Shown in pieces: positions 10,362 through 24,059 of a DNA stretch of 64,000 nucleotides. This DNA comes from Sphagnum compactum (taxonomy: Eukaryota > Bryophyta > Sphagnopsida > Sphagnales), in NCBI GenBank assembly GCA_965153455.1, contig OZ234500.1, forward strand, positions 12,152,001 through 12,216,000, in the 5' to 3' direction. The notes under the pieces are model-generated. The model searched no databases. It had not been told where the DNA came from and saw only the letters and a list, made by a program, of their open reading frames with translations. Within the stretch, counting starts at the first letter, position 1. Each line of letters opens with the position of its first letter. The translations under genes and the position numbers were made by a program.

Positions 10362-11390
10362 GCAATCCTTTTTTTTTTTTTTCCTCTTTTTCTCTTTTTT
10401 TCTCCTTTCTTACCTATTGACCCTACCTATCTTTGACCCCTCCCACCTAATAACCCTACCCTACTTACCTATTGACCCCTCATACATACTCATTCACTAA
10501 CCCTTACTTACCTTTGAATCAAACTAGTGAAACTTTCTCCTTGCATCTCTTCTCTTGGTTCTATTTTTTCTTCCTTCTTCTTCTCTTTTTTTGGGTTCTT
10601 TTCTCTTTGTCTCTAATTTTCTTTTTCTTCTTCATTTTGTTATTTTTTTGCTTTAATTCTTTGCTTGCTTATTGGTTTTTACCATTTGTTCATGGGCAAC
10701 ATCAAGGTAGAGTTTTTTTTTATTGCTATGCAGGCTACCATCTCCAATTATTGCCATCTCTACTTGTTGCCATCACCTATAAACCCTTTCGTTTTTCCTA
10801 GGATGATTTTTTTTCTTGATTTTTTTGTGTGTTTATAAAAAGAGGAAAAAAGAGATAAAGATAAAATAGAGAAGGAGATGAAGAAGGAAGAACAAACCAA
10901 AGAGGAAAAAAAGTTAGAAAGGAAGAAGATAAAAGAAGAAAAGCAAAAGAAAAAAAAAAATGAACGAAGAAGAAGAAAACCTTTTCAGTGCTTTTTTGGG
11001 TTTTTCTAAATTTCAAAAGTTTCTACTTAGTTTTTTTTGTGCCTTTCTTTCTTGTTTTCCCTACTTTTTAGAATTTCAGAAGAAGATTTTTTTTTTTCTT
11101 CTTTTAATTTCAGAAAAAGAACAAGACTATTCAAGATTTTTCTTTCCTTTTTATTTTTCTTAAACTCCAAAAGAAGGGGAGAAAGTTTTGTTTGAGAAGA
11201 TTGTTTTCCTGATTTTTTTGAATTTCGAAAGAGGAAGAAGATATTTTTTCTTTTAAGGTTAAAAGAAGAAATCCCATTTTGTTTTTTTTATTTTTTTCAT
11301 ATTTAAAAAAAATTGAGTTGTAGGAAGAAGAAGGTTTTAAGTTTTAAGTTTTTTAAGGTTAAAAATTTGTTTTTTGTTTTTTTGTGAGTG
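10362..11390. repeat. Low-complexity pyrimidine block followed by purine-rich block
   Basis: 10362-10810 is T/C-dominated (TTCTTC, TTTTCTC and T runs up to 14). 10838-10975 is almost pure A/G (GAGGAAAA, GAAGAAG). 10980-11390 returns to T-rich with GAAGAAG patches. Reading frames here are low-complexity by-products. Confidence 0.8.
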
Positions 11391-13439
11391 TAGGACTTGT
11401 GACAACATGGCTGGTGTGAAACATCATCTACATTGAATTGAGGAAAGGAAGTGCAATTGCAAATCAACATGTTGCTTCATCAAAACCTATGGTTAATGAT
11501 CAACATGTCTCTTCATCAAATGCAATTGGAGTTGACTTGTAAATGAGTTCTAACTCCAATGATGTAGCTCAACTAACATTATTTACTATTGTTGTGAATT
11601 TCATTGTGCCTTCACAGTAAATCAATGAGTCCAACTCAATTGAAGCGTTTTACTAATTTCATTTTAATTCACATGTTTAATAGACTTTTTTGTGAAACAT
11701 TATTTGTTTCAGGATTTTTTTCCATCTTTATAAAAATAGTCTTTGAACTAGAATGTGAACATTGGGGTTGAACCTCTCAACCCCATACTTGTGTTGCTCC
11801 TTATTATAAGTTATGATCAAATTTATAAGAAAAAAACCAGTCCTAACCTCAATCTTCTATTGTTGCATTATAATTTCACATTTCATTATTAAAGTTCAAG
11901 GTTCCTAGGCAACGCTTACATAATGTTTTGCAAAATCCCCATGATGCAAGGGAAATCTACAATTCTTGCATATGGGTCATGAAACATGCATTTACATTTT
12001 AATAAAAGATTGTAATACCTACATATAGATCACAAAACAAATGTCATTTTATTAGGCTTATTGTTTATTTGAAGCCCAATGTGAAAGATGTGAGTAGTAA
12101 ATTTTGGGACCATGTCTTCAACTAACAACCATGAACCAAAATTGGGGGTGAGAGCACACTACAATGATCCCCTTTACGGTGCCACATTGTATTATTTTCT
12201 AGGGGTGTGCATATTTGAGTGTATCTCACCTCAAACTTTTGAAAGAATTTCACAATATTTTTGCATATTATGTTAGAATATAACATAGGCAAGATATTAG
12301 ATTAAAAATTATCTCATTTCAGTTTATAAACTGAGAGATTGGAATATATTGGTGGAAACAAATGTAGTTTACCTATGTATTCAAAAACACAAATATACTC
12401 CAAAAATAATTTAAATAATTTTTAATCTTTATGAAAGTTGTAGGTATATTGAACCATGTTTGGATACCATGTGATTAATTTGAAAACTTTTATTCCAAAA
12501 AATGAAAATTTTCAACGAAAATGCGATAAATGTGTGGTAAATTAAAAATTTGACAAGTAATCCTATTCACATGGAAGATGACAAGCATAGTTAAATGGGC
12601 CATTTTCAAAATTCCCTTAAAATTGATTTAATGACTAATGAAACCTTAAAATTAGTGCAATCAAAACGAGACAATGGCCCTATTATATCAATGTATATTA
12701 TAAACATATTCATCCATCCTTCAATATAGATAAGAATTTTTTTGATTATTTTAAAAATAATATTACATGACATTAATTTTGTAAAAATAATAATTGTAAG
12801 GTCCAAAAACCAAAATTGATACCCAAAATTAAATGTACTGTACTTTTGGAACAATTATACTATATGTATTATAATATTAATTTATTCAAAAGTGCCCCAA
12901 AGGAGGTCACAATAATGTGCTTTCACCCTTGGGTCATTTTCATCAAAACCCATGTGTAGGCATTGCATAAGGTTGACAAAATCATTACTTTATCGCAATA
13001 CTTACATGTGGGTCACGAAAATAGGTGTTGATTTTGGGAACCCCAAACCATTCTAAACATGATGGTTTAGGCCCTAAGGTTGACGTAGGTATTGGATTTT
13101 CAAATTGGGTCATCATTCAATTACCTTCAACCAAGACCAAGTGGTTTTCATAGGCATTATGTGGGGGTATTGCATCATACAAAGTCATTTTAACAATGCA
13201 ATACCCATATCCCAAGGTAGATCATACAAATGGAAAACAAAATTTTTAAATAACTATTAATCATGTTTTGAGTTTTAAGTTATTCAAAATTTTAAACTAA
13301 TGAATGAAAGACTTAGCCCTAGAGTTTAAAGCGAATTAACCCAAGAAAAAACACATAAAACCCTAAATAAGCCTAATGGTAAATGTCATAAACCCTAAGA
13401 ACTATACAAAAATATTTAAATGCAAAATAAAATAATTTT

Positions 13440-13485
13440 ATAGTAAGTGTGTGAGTGGGTAGGTACGTAGGTAGGTAGATATGGG
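13440..13485. repeat. GTAG/GTGA microsatellite
   Basis: Imperfect run GTGTGTGAGTGGGTAGGTAC followed by GTAGGTAGGTAGATA. Confidence 0.7.
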
Positions 13486-15064
13486 AGTTATTACAAAGGT
13501 TTTGTTGATAGGTAAAAGTTTTGCTAGGAAGTAAAATGGTTTGCTAAATAGAGTTGGATGAAAAAATGAAACCCATCCTATGGACAGAACATCCAACTTG
13601 TGCATTGGTGGGCGTTGGTTCACTTTGGCCAATAGTTACGCACATGTTGAAGGAGCTATGAAACAGTAGGTTCTCCAACGGAGATGAAATCCAACAAATG
13701 GACTATGGTTAAACCACTACCACTAGAGAAGGTTTGAGTGGACCAACGCATGGAGAGAGTTGGGAAATCTTCACTTGGAAATTCCACACCATTAATTTAT
13801 AAACCCGTTCTTCTTGCAAAAAGAAAGAAACAGAAAAATTCAAACTTCTTGCAGTCGATCCAAATAACTGAAAGTACGAAAAATGTCGCATTGCTTAACA
13901 AAACTCATAAGGCAAACGAAAAGCTTTGCTTTATCGTAAATATTTGCCACACCAAATGTCACAAACAGCCCTCCAATCCATATTAGCCGCATATGAAACC
14001 TCAGCCCAATATCTAGACCATTCAACTTCAAGGAAGATTGTAGCAATCAATCCTCCTTCACAAAGTGTTTGTTGGGCTTTCATTGATGGAACCACAAATT
14101 TGCCATCCTTCAATGAAACAGCTCGTCTCAGAATAGATTCCAAAATTTCTTCCTACTTTGGCAAATAGAGAAAACAATCCCATTGAGCTTGCTTGGTAAA
14201 CTCCTAAAACAAGCACCTTTGAGAAACAAGAAGCAACTCTTGCACAGTTATGGTAGTTTGCACTGTAGAATCCCCAAAGGGAGCTTTTCACTACCATCAT
14301 TAATACTTGCGTGAATTAATGTGTAGTGGCTATTCTTATATTCTAACTTTTTGGACTAACACCAATCATGGTTGCCAGTTGCTACCTGTTGAGAATTTCT
14401 TCTCCTTTCCTTTTGATTGCCCATCAATACTTGTGTCACACTGACCAACTGGTGCAAATAGCAACCATTTTTTCCACTTAGAGAAACTAGTTGCTAATGT
14501 GAGGAGTGGGGCCAACTATGAACTAGATAACCATAACACAAGTCCTGACAAATAAGCATAACTTGGAAACAAATTGTGGGAAACTAGTTTTAAAAGAAGT
14601 TGACAAGAAACTGAACAAGCCAAATGGCCCCATATCATCAGTTTAGGCAGCCTGGGAAGCAACCGGTTTAGAAAGTATTACACCCCATGCATTTAAGGCG
14701 CTTGACTTCTAGTGCATTAGGTAACTACTAACTACCACATAGGCAACCTTGGTTCTTGGTGGGTACACAATTTGGCAATGTCACTTTTCAAGTAGTAGGT
14801 GAAGTAGCCCATTGTAACTTCTGCAATCCGAACATGATAACTTGCCTTCAAATGTTGAAGATTTTGACCCAACACTCAAGCTTTCTCTCCAAGCAAATCC
14901 TTATCCCGTCCGATTTCTAGCCAGTGAAATGCTGGGTTTGTTGAAAACATTCAATGGTGAAGATAGATAATTGACTCATGCAAGCACAAATTATTTTATG
15001 CCATATCTGATTGAACCCTGCCTATGTGGCTAGTTGCAGTCAGTTAGGTCTAGTGTTGTGTGGT

Positions 15065-15126
15065 AAGTGTAAAAGCTTACGCAGTAAATAAATTTTCTAG
15101 TGTAAATTATGTGTTTTACACTTACA
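15065..15126. repeat. 12-bp inverted repeat around 15.1 kb
   Basis: GTAAGTGTAAAA (near 15065) and TTTTACACTTAC (near 15114) are exact reverse complements around an AT-rich loop. It may be a small foldback element. Confidence 0.6.
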
Positions 15127-18019
15127 TGAGGTGAGTGTAAAAAATTTCAACTCCACTTACATCACCCTAGGTAAATGTTCTAGGCAAGGTAAGGGTATAT
15201 ATACCCTTAATGATTATTTTAAATTTGTATTGTTTTGTTGTATTTTAAAATGAATTTCACCAATTTCAAGTGCTTTTGTTTTTTTAATTTTTAATATTAA
15301 TTTTTTTTTCAATTTTGAAAGGGAATGGTGCACATTTGATAATGAAAAAAGATGTTTGAAAAAAAATAATCGTCCATAATTATTTTGAGCATGTCAAAGT
15401 ACTCTTGAAACATCATCAAGTTATATCAAGTCTTGAACATTGAAACTAAATAATGGAAACTAAAAAAATAAAAAAATCAATGATTCAGTTTGTTATGCTT
15501 TCTTTGTGATTTTTAGTAGATGACCTCCCAATTATGCTAGCATGATGATTATGACAATGACATTATAATACAATTTGGAATGTCCAACATGTGTATGGAA
15601 GGTGCCATTTATATGACTATAGTTATCATGCTAAAGACAATGTTTTTTTTTAATGTTCGGAAAAATCAATCAATCAATCAACCAAATAAAAAAGATTTAA
15701 GGAATAATTTGAAAAAATAAAGTAAAATCGAATTAATTAGCAATATTTCTAAACAAGAAAACAATGTACCTGTGTCAATGGAATATATGACAAAAATTTG
15801 GAAACAAATTTTTAGAAGTTGTGGAAATAAGAAATAGAATTTTCACTTTTATTTAGTAGTTGAAGGAGAATCCAATTGTGAACAATGAACATGGGATAAA
15901 ATGTGGTGATCCTAAGAACTTTAACTTGAGAAATGCATCTTGGAGATCAACTAATGTAGGGAATTATTTTTGCATAGGATTCCACCTACTCCTACAAGTA
16001 TGTTATCCATTCAACCTATTATGCCCATTAATTTTCAAATGGTTTCAATTTTGAAACACAATGAAATTTGTGCAACTAGTTTGCACTTGCATATGTATGT
16101 TGGATGGAATTAATTTATTTGAACAAATTAATCTTTTACATTCCCGACTTAATATATGACCATCATCCTGACATATATTAATGTTTACAAGTGGGGATAT
16201 TTAAGAAGTAACTACAAAAATTGCAACATTTTTTTTGTAATATTGAAACATTGGGTTTCTAAAATTTGCACATTCTTCACATGGGATTAGAGACCTAAAA
16301 TAATATTAAACCATATCTTGGAAGCTTCCATTATGGTAGATGTGAGAACGCTACAATTACTTGTGTCAACTTGTCAATACCTCAAGTCATTCACAAGCTT
16401 CATTTTGTCATAAATGGCAATTTCAAACAAAAACATGTTAGGAGGTTGATGGCACTCACATTCAAGAATAATAATATGAGATTTACCAAATTTGTTTATT
16501 TACAAACTCTCTAGGATCCACAATGGTTGATTAATATTAAATTCCTTGGCAATAGAAGGTGTTGCATTAGAAGGTGTACTTGTATTACAATGCTCCTTTT
16601 TGTGTATATTGTCTTCTAATAACCAAACATAGAATTAATCTAACATTTTAGGGAATAATAATATAGTCCAATTTCCAAGTGCAATGTCAATCTTATGTTT
16701 TTTATTACACAAGTATGGCACCTTTGATCATATTGCGAAAGGGAGCATGCAAGATTCAAGCTTTGCATATTTGCATGATCATGATTTGCTAAATAGGGCA
16801 ATTTTGACCACAATCATTTTGAAGGTGAAACTTATTTATACAACTTTTACAATTTCAATTTAATTTTTTAAGATTGTAGATGAACTTAAAATTTAAAGCC
16901 ATGTTTAACATTTTTAATTTTTTAATTATTCATATTGCAATATACTTTAATGAGAATCATATTGAAAAATTCATATGGGATGAGTTTAAAAAAGAGAATG
17001 AACCCATAATGGACTTTCGAAATGTTGATATTGCATCTTTCCTTCATATAAAATAAAAAATGTGGGCTAAAAAAATATGTCATAGTAATCTCAAAATTGA
17101 AAACAAAAAATAGGCCAACATCAAATGAGGAATTTAAGAATATGATGTATTCAAACTTTCCCAATCCAAAACATTTTAATTTAAAATATTTTGAATGCCA
17201 TGAGTTTCATTTCACATTGAAATCTTCTAACTTTCATATGGATTTTTTTAACCAATCACATGTTTCATGATATTTATAAGGTGATTTACCCCAATGTTTT
17301 TGACCAAAAACTAAAAAAATAACATTGAAATCTATAGTTTAATAATTATGATGATTACAAAATTTTAATTACTATAAGATGTGAACTTTTCAAAATATGA
17401 AAAGTGAGCCACCTAACCATGTTTTTACCCTAATTCAAGTTATAATTTCTTGTTATTATGTAGTTTTCCACTTTCTTGTATTTATTTGTTCCTCTTTTTT
17501 ATTATCAATAGGAAGCTTGTGCACATGAAGGCGTATGCCTTTTTCTTCACCAACACCCACAACACAAATTGCTAGCGAATGACCCTTATGCTAGTGAACT
17601 CAAAGACCTCAAGATCCTATTTCACCTTCATTGGCAAATGAGTTCTACTGCTCTTCTTCTGCCCCCTTTGCCTTGCCCAAAATCCTCCCATCTACCTGAA
17701 GTCCTACCCTCTTGCTTGTTACCTTCCTTCACCTTTTATTTCTTACCATTTTTTGTTCAACAAGTAAGGAAAAAATTTCAAATTTCAAATGACACTTTAA
17801 ATTTTTAACCCCAAATTAACATCTTAACTTTTAGATAATTAGCTTTCTAAATTTCAGTTAATTTCTTAATCTCCATTTTTATCAAAATTCATTATTTTTT
17901 TCTATCTTTTTCATTTTATTTTTCTCATCCATCACCACAACCTATGTTTCATTGCAACTTTAAACAAAAGCTTTCAAAAACAAAAGTGCACATACTTTTA
18001 CATTAGGTTTCATTACAAC

Positions 18020-18960
18020 TTGAGCAAAACTTTCCAAAAACAAAGTTCTACACATTTTGACACTATGGAACACACAAGTGAAAGTTTTACTTTAGTTTTC
18101 ACACAAGGGAATCAAGATTTTGGATTTGTATTAGAAATAAAAAATCCATATAGTAAGAGAGAGTGGAAAGATACTTCTGTCATTCAATTACTTGACCATT
18201 ATGAGAAGAGATGGTTGGCGGTGGGAAAAAAAGGTTTTCAAGAGCATGATTGGGTGGAGATTGTTGATAAGCTTGATGAAGCTTGGTGTATGATTTTAAA
18301 ACGTACGTCCAAGCAATGTCGGGACAAAGTTGACAAGATGCAAAAGACATACAACAAATATCAACAAACACAAAATGAGACATGCATAGGTGCTTGCAAA
18401 TGGATTTGGTTTGAAAAAATGCATAACTTTTTACAGGAATATCAAAAGCTAGTGGAACCCCTAGAACATACAATGATGGGAATCAAGTTGCACTTAAGGG
18501 TGCAAGTATTTTGAACCCCATTGACATCAATGAAAATGTTGCACAAGAAATTTTCAAATCTTGTTAGGATCAACAAAATTTTGATGGATCAATTCCTGAA
18601 GTTTCCAAGGACCCTGATACTCCATTGACCACCGTTTATAAAAAAATGGAAGTTGATGGAAAGCTAAACAAGAAGCATAAGAATAGTAGTAAAGATGGTT
18701 ATTTTGCATTAGCCCTTGCATTTTTTCAATTTGTGGAATTTTCCAATAAAATTGAAACAATGAAAATGGAAATGCAGCCATATATGGAAAAAAAGGCAAT
18801 GGAAGTGCAAAAATCCATTGCCAAATTGGCCTTGGAGATGGAAAGGTGTTAGATTCAAAATATTTTACAAACTCAACTTCAAATGGTATCAATTTTTGCG
18901 AATGTGCTAAAATCTAAACCAATAAAAGATTAATTAATTAACCATAAGATGCGTGTAAAC
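18020..18960 (+). pseudogene. Trihelix (Myb/SANT-like) DNA-binding protein frame, likely Harbinger ORF1, lightly broken
   Basis: An open frame from 18020 to 18514 encodes a clear trihelix domain at about residues 48-135: KDTSVIQLLDHYEKRWL, then HDW..EI..KLDEAW, then RTSKQCRDKVDKMQKTY and a trailing ACKWIWFEKM. After about 18470 the reading shifts frame. With one stop near 18565 it continues through 18852 into a charged helical C-terminal region (METMKM-like heptads), as in trihelix proteins. There is no intron. PIF/Harbinger transposons encode a transposase plus a Myb/SANT-like protein, and a broken Harbinger transposase lies 150 bp away in tail-to-tail orientation, so I infer it is the element's accessory gene. 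A retrocopy of a host trihelix gene is the alternative. Confidence 0.75.
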
Positions 18961-19109
18961 AAAACATTTTGGCAATGTTTCAAAAGTGCAAAAATTAGTA
19001 AAACACACATTTTTTTCTTTTAGTGTCAACATTTTATTTTCAAAATTCATGTTTGTTAATCTATAAGATGACGTTCTAACTAAGAATCAATTAATGTATC
19101 TCTTAACAA

Positions 19110-20040
19110 TTCACTAACTGTTTTTGCTTATTCAATTTCTTGAAAACAATTCACCTTATCAAAACCAATCAATGGGTCACTACGTTCTTTAATATCACGA
19201 ACAATAGGTTCAGGGATGTCATGCAACTCACAAAAGTTGTCCAAAACATAACATGCCATGATGATGCGTGGTGCTTTGTCCACATGCACCGACATGCCTT
19301 TAAGAATATGCCATCGATTTCAAAGGCATCAAATGCATTTTCAATCAAAACTCAACCTACATTCATTAAAGCATTGAATTAGTTTTTGTCAATTGTAACA
19401 ACGTTCCGAATTTTATAATTTTTAATGAGGTATGGTTGAATTGGGTAGGCTGAATCACTTAATATGAATGATCAAACTTCCAAAACCTTGAATGTTGACC
19501 ACTAGTAAAATTTCACACATCTATAATTGTTTGTATAAAGTAGAATACTTAAATTGTCCACCATTGTGAACATTGCTAAGTTATCGTACACATACATTCC
19601 AAAAAATCTTATTTGCCTCACAAACGTTTTGCTCAACCACATTGAAGCAATGTTTAAGGTTGTAAAAATCTCTTGGGGCAACTATAATCCTCTTCGATGG
19701 TCAAAATGATAATGTAACATGTATACCATCAATAACACCTATAATTTGCTAAATACCAATCTTGAATCGTTAAATCTCTCAATGATAAATAGTAAACATT
19801 TCATGTAAGAAGGTGAATATAAATCTTATAAAGTTTATCCTTGTTTGCTAAAATCTCACACACAATGTCACTGTGAACTAATATATACAATACAATCTTC
19901 ATAACCTTATGGATGGGAAGAGGCTTTCGCATAAAAATAAGTGAACACGTAATGAAAGGTGTGATTTGTTGGACAAGACTTTCAAACGCAAAAAGTGAAA
20001 TCCTATAAAATTGAATATATCGTTTATCCAACATTTTAGG
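19110..20040 (-). pseudogene. PIF/Harbinger transposase, decayed
   Basis: Read on the minus strand from 20034: an N-terminal helical segment (FESLVQQITPFI ... KPLPIHKVMKIVLYIL), then GVIDGIHVTL with the first catalytic Asp, NLKHCFNVV, and LSNVHNGGQF. In the last of these the second catalytic Asp of the usual VHD motif is Asn. DSAYPIQPYLI (third Asp, about 19430-19465) and IENAFDAFE (catalytic Glu) follow, then ACYVLDNFCELHDIPEP near the end. At least three in-frame stops and two frameshifts interrupt it. Motif order and spacing are those of Harbinger DDE transposases. The element is dead. Terminal inverted repeats and the 3-bp target duplication were not located. Confidence 0.82.
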
Positions 20041-22410
20041 ACTAGTGAAACAAACATCACCTTCTATAACATTTGAATGTGTTATTTGTTTAGGCTCTTT
20101 CCATCACAACGTATGAACATGATGTTTCTCTCTTTGACATATAATAGTAAAAATTGTCAATTTTCTCTAAAATAAGCTAGTTTCATTAGAAACTATTGGA
20201 TTTGATAAAGGCCCATGATAAAGCAACCTTGTGAACACAAGCGTATGTGAAAGCATTTGAAAAATAAATCAAAATCCAACAATTAAACAATGTTTACCAT
20301 CATGTGAAGCAAAATGGTTCAACGTAATGCAAATCACAAAATGAAGAAAATAATTTGCTAAATACTAAGTTGCCAAGATGAAACAAGGGTGATCACATCC
20401 CCTTGGGAAAAAGAAAAGAAAATTAACAATAAAAGTAACAATTTGTTTTTTTAAAAGAGAAAAAATGTGTTCAAGAAGGATGACCAAATCCTCCATGAAA
20501 AAAAAAGACCAAAAACAACTATTAGGAAAAGAAAAAAAATTCAAAGAAAAATAGAAAAAGAGTAATAAAGGACATGTTCTTTGGGATATATATATATGAA
20601 GAGAATAATAAGAAAAAAGAAAAAATAAGAAAAAAATGAAGAAGATGTTTTAAAAAGAAAAAATGTGAAGAAAACAAGGGGAAAAAAATTAATGCAAAAA
20701 GGGGGGGTGCATTTTTAAATAGGTGGATAATGAAATGTCGAACGAAGTTGAAGACAACTTTTGTGCATTCAGATTTGTTGGTAACCCTGTAACAGATCAC
20801 TTGTGAATTATTTGTAACTAGTATTATGTCAATTTAGAAGAAATAACCCTCTGTATGTACACCTTGGAGGAGAGACTCCAATTTGTAGTCTACATTAATA
20901 TTCTGTGAATGATGGTTTACTTCAGCGTTCTGGCACTCAATATTAACTCTCTGATTTTCTACAATTTTGCCTCAATTTGAACATTTAGTATTTTCAAAAA
21001 TTTGATACACATATCAGATGCCAAAAATTCCATGAAGTGCACATTAGGTATGTCAAATTAGATGTTCTTCTTATGTTTAAACTGGTATAATTCCTACCCA
21101 TTTATCTCAACTTTCCATCTTCTAAAAAATGTTTTGATGTTGGAGTCATTTACACCAATGAACTTATGATTAGTTGATTTATGTTAGTTTGCAACCTTTA
21201 TATTCCCATTGTTAATGCTTTTTTTAAACTTGACGTATAAAAATGAAAACATAGCTCCCTATTTCATCAGTCCATAATTTACCTTCTAACACTAAGCTAT
21301 ATAGACAAATAAAAGTAAAAATGTGAAAATAAGTCAAGTCCTTTTATCTTTCATAAAATGGCCAAGAATAGTTGATGGTCATGCATGTGAACAAATGGTG
21401 GAGATGGTGGATGGGTTAACATTGGTAATTGTGTGGTTTTAACAAATGTTTGATTGAAAATGTACCTTAAGTAGAACTTTTTGGATGGTTTTGTTGTGTC
21501 ACATAAGGCATCCAATGGTTAGATTTTTCAAAAAAATCTAAAGAAAAAAGTCAGACTTTTTGTAATTATTCCTGAGAAATTTAAAAAAATCTCATATTCT
21601 ACAACATTTCCAATGTAATGTTGGCATCCAGAATCTAGTGAAAAACTATGAGATTTAGCTTTTGGGGGTTAGTAAAGAGATTGTTCCTCCATGCTTCACC
21701 ATCATCCAATTCAGCCAAGAACCCAAATAGGGAAAGAGCAAAAGATTCAACTACTGGAATAAATTGAAGATCTTAAAAGTGTGTTTGAATATCAGTTGCC
21801 TTTTTCGTCAGACATGGTCATTTACCTCTCCAGCCACGCCAACTATTTTGTGAATAAGTCCCACTGTTGTTTGGCCTCCATTTGGACCCCAAGAATCCTC
21901 TGAAGATTGTTTTTGCCTTCTTATGTTGTTGGACAAAACCCATGTGTAGTACTCCAACAAATGGTCCAGCACCTTTCTCTTGCACACTTTGTTTTTGGTA
22001 AACTGATATCTTCTTTCATATCCTTGCCAGTTGTAAACTCCCAGTCCCACAATCTTCGTACATGCAATCCCCGACCATTTGCGGGGGCCATGGTTGAATT
22101 GTGGGTGGGTGGACTACAGTGGCAAGACACCTTTATCCAGGATTGTGCTATTTTGTTACACCCCTGCTCTCACTTGCTGTGGGTAGGTACATTGCGAGAG
22201 GCAATCCAGGCCATTATTTTCACCCTTTCATTTGACAATTTGTCTGCACCTCGAGCTGCCATCAACTCATTGTTGTCATATAAGTCAAACAACAAGAACA
22301 ATGCTGGAATGGTGCAAACTCGAAAGCTTCCAAAGTAGTGTCTCGTTGTACCCCTCTACAGTCAGACCTGGTTAAGTGTTATCTCTATAAGCATTAAAAA
22401 TGTATACCCT
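20041..22410. other. AT-rich intergenic DNA after the Harbinger relic
   Basis: A/G-rich low complexity at 20400-20705. A 143-codon plus frame (21907-22338) and opposing minus frames show no domain I recognise. It may include the far end of the Harbinger element. Confidence 0.4.
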
Positions 22411-22545
22411 AGTAAGTAGGCTGGTTTAGAATAGTATAATGCTCAATTGTAAATTATTATTATTTTTACTACCAAACATAGTTAACAAAATATTATTTTT
22501 TAGGCACCTTGCTACCAAACCAGCCTAGGTACTATTGTATGCGAT
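22411..22545. repeat. Inverted repeat around AGGCTGGTTT (possible small foldback MITE)
   Basis: AGTAAGTAGGCTGGTTTAG (about 22411) is matched by the reverse complement of CTACCAAACCAGCCTAGGTAC followed by T (about 22511), with an AT-rich interior. Core arms of 11 bp are exact; the extended match is imperfect. Confidence 0.55.
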
Positions 22546-22769
22546 ATTAAACCTTTTATTCCTGTAGAAAAAGGTTAATTTTTCAGGGTGCGGTAATTTC
22601 GGGGTGAGGACCTTGGGCTGTAGAGTTTGGGTGTGAATGATTCAGGGGCAGGACTTTGGGGTGCATAGAACTTTCTATGATGCACATTTGTTACACCCAT
22701 GCATACATGGTATATACATGGTGCCCCACGTGGCACATCTGTGACAATTGGGAACGCATTGGGACACAC

Positions 22770-23210
22770 TTTCCTACATGGAATGTATGTTCCCATGCTG
22801 AGGAACATGGAAACTCCCACATGGGATGGCATGTTCCCACATGGAAACCCATGTTGCACATTTGCACGTGAATGCCTGTTCCCAAATGGAAACCATGTTG
22901 CACATTTGCACATGAATGAATGTTCCCACATGGAAACCCATGTTGCACATTTGCACATGATGCATGTTCCCACATGGGAAGTGTGTCCACATGTTCCCAT
23001 GTTGGGTTTAGGGTCATGGGATCATCTCACATGACAAGAGTGCATGTTCCCAAACATGGGAACATTGAATTTGCCCAAATGTGGGAAACACATTCCAAAT
23101 CTTTTGTGACACAAGTTGTTCCCATGGTGCATATGGTGCAGTTGGGAATGCATTGAGAACATTCATTCCCACATGGGAACACATGTTCCCATGCTGAGGG
23201 AACAATGATA
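22770..23210. repeat. CATG-rich minisatellite with 44-45-bp core units
   Basis: The central part (22832-22985) holds three full copies and a partial fourth of TGTTCCCACATGGAAACCCA followed by TGTTGCACATTTGCACATGAATG. Flanks repeat the shorter palindromic TTCCCACATGGGAA and ATGTTCCCATG. Long open frames across it in several frames are produced by the repeat. Confidence 0.85.
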
Positions 23211-23908
23211 TTGATTACATTTGTGGTAGTGATAGGGTACCAAGCCCTACATCCAAGTGACAAGTGTTAAAGTCACCCTCTAGTTGTTTGTTTATTTTAG
23301 CATGTAAATTATATGCACAATATTTTTTGCAAATACCGATTGCATAGAAATGTGGTCTCATTTGAAAAGAGTGAAAATCTATATGTAACTAATATGGAAA
23401 AAATATAATCCAAAAAGTATATTGGTGTAATACAAAATTTTAAAACTTTAAATGGTCCTACATTTAGTAAATGCATATATCATTCACCACAAATGTATCA
23501 AAATAAATCAAATGTAGATTTTTTTGTTTGTGATTACAATTTTGGAAGGGCATAGTGTGTATTTACCCAATTCTTCATTTTTTTGTTTTAATGGCCCCAC
23601 ATGTACCTTTTTTTAATGAAAACCCAATATGGATTAGCCATGTGTCCACTTGAAGTTCTATTTGATGCTTCCCTTACACTCAATTATGTTTTTTCTATAT
23701 TGAATATCTATATTTTGTGCAATTACAATCCAAAAAGTTCATTGACGTTCCACTTTCATCCAAACATTTCATCCATTTTTTGACTTTCATCCATGTACAT
23801 GTGGAAAAATATTTTCCATGTCATTCTTACGTGGCATAGGGATATTTTAAGAATATTTTGTCCCCATCATTAAAATATTCCAAATATATTTGTTCATATT
23901 CATAGGTT

Positions 23909-23964
23909 CATGCTCACAAGCTCATGCTCACAAGCTCATGCTCACAAGCTCATGCTCACACTCA
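23909..23964. repeat. 14-bp tandem repeat, four copies
   Basis: CATGCTCACAAGCT is repeated three times exactly, with a fourth variant copy. Confidence 0.95.
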
Positions 23965-24059
23965 CATGCTTGCTTCTTAGCATCATTGCAAAAACTGGAC
24001 CATCTTTTGACTATCTTTTGTAAACTACATTTTTTGTATACTTTATTGTGTTTTCAACC

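Larger units (their letters stand above)
11391..17990. other. Long AT-rich gene-poor stretch
   Basis: No gene recognised. Apart from the small repeats listed at 13.44 and 15.07 kb, it holds short frames only. Minus-strand frames at 13709-14300 are slightly longer than chance but overlap each other and match no family I know. Confidence 0.5.

Noticed and set aside
10472-11163. Phe/Leu-rich frames
   Set aside because: Direct product of the TTC/TTT low-complexity block.
22575-23034. Cys/His-rich frames of over 100 codons on both strands, superficially zinc-finger-like
   Set aside because: They are translations of the CATG minisatellite; Cys/His spacing follows the DNA repeat and no finger consensus is present.
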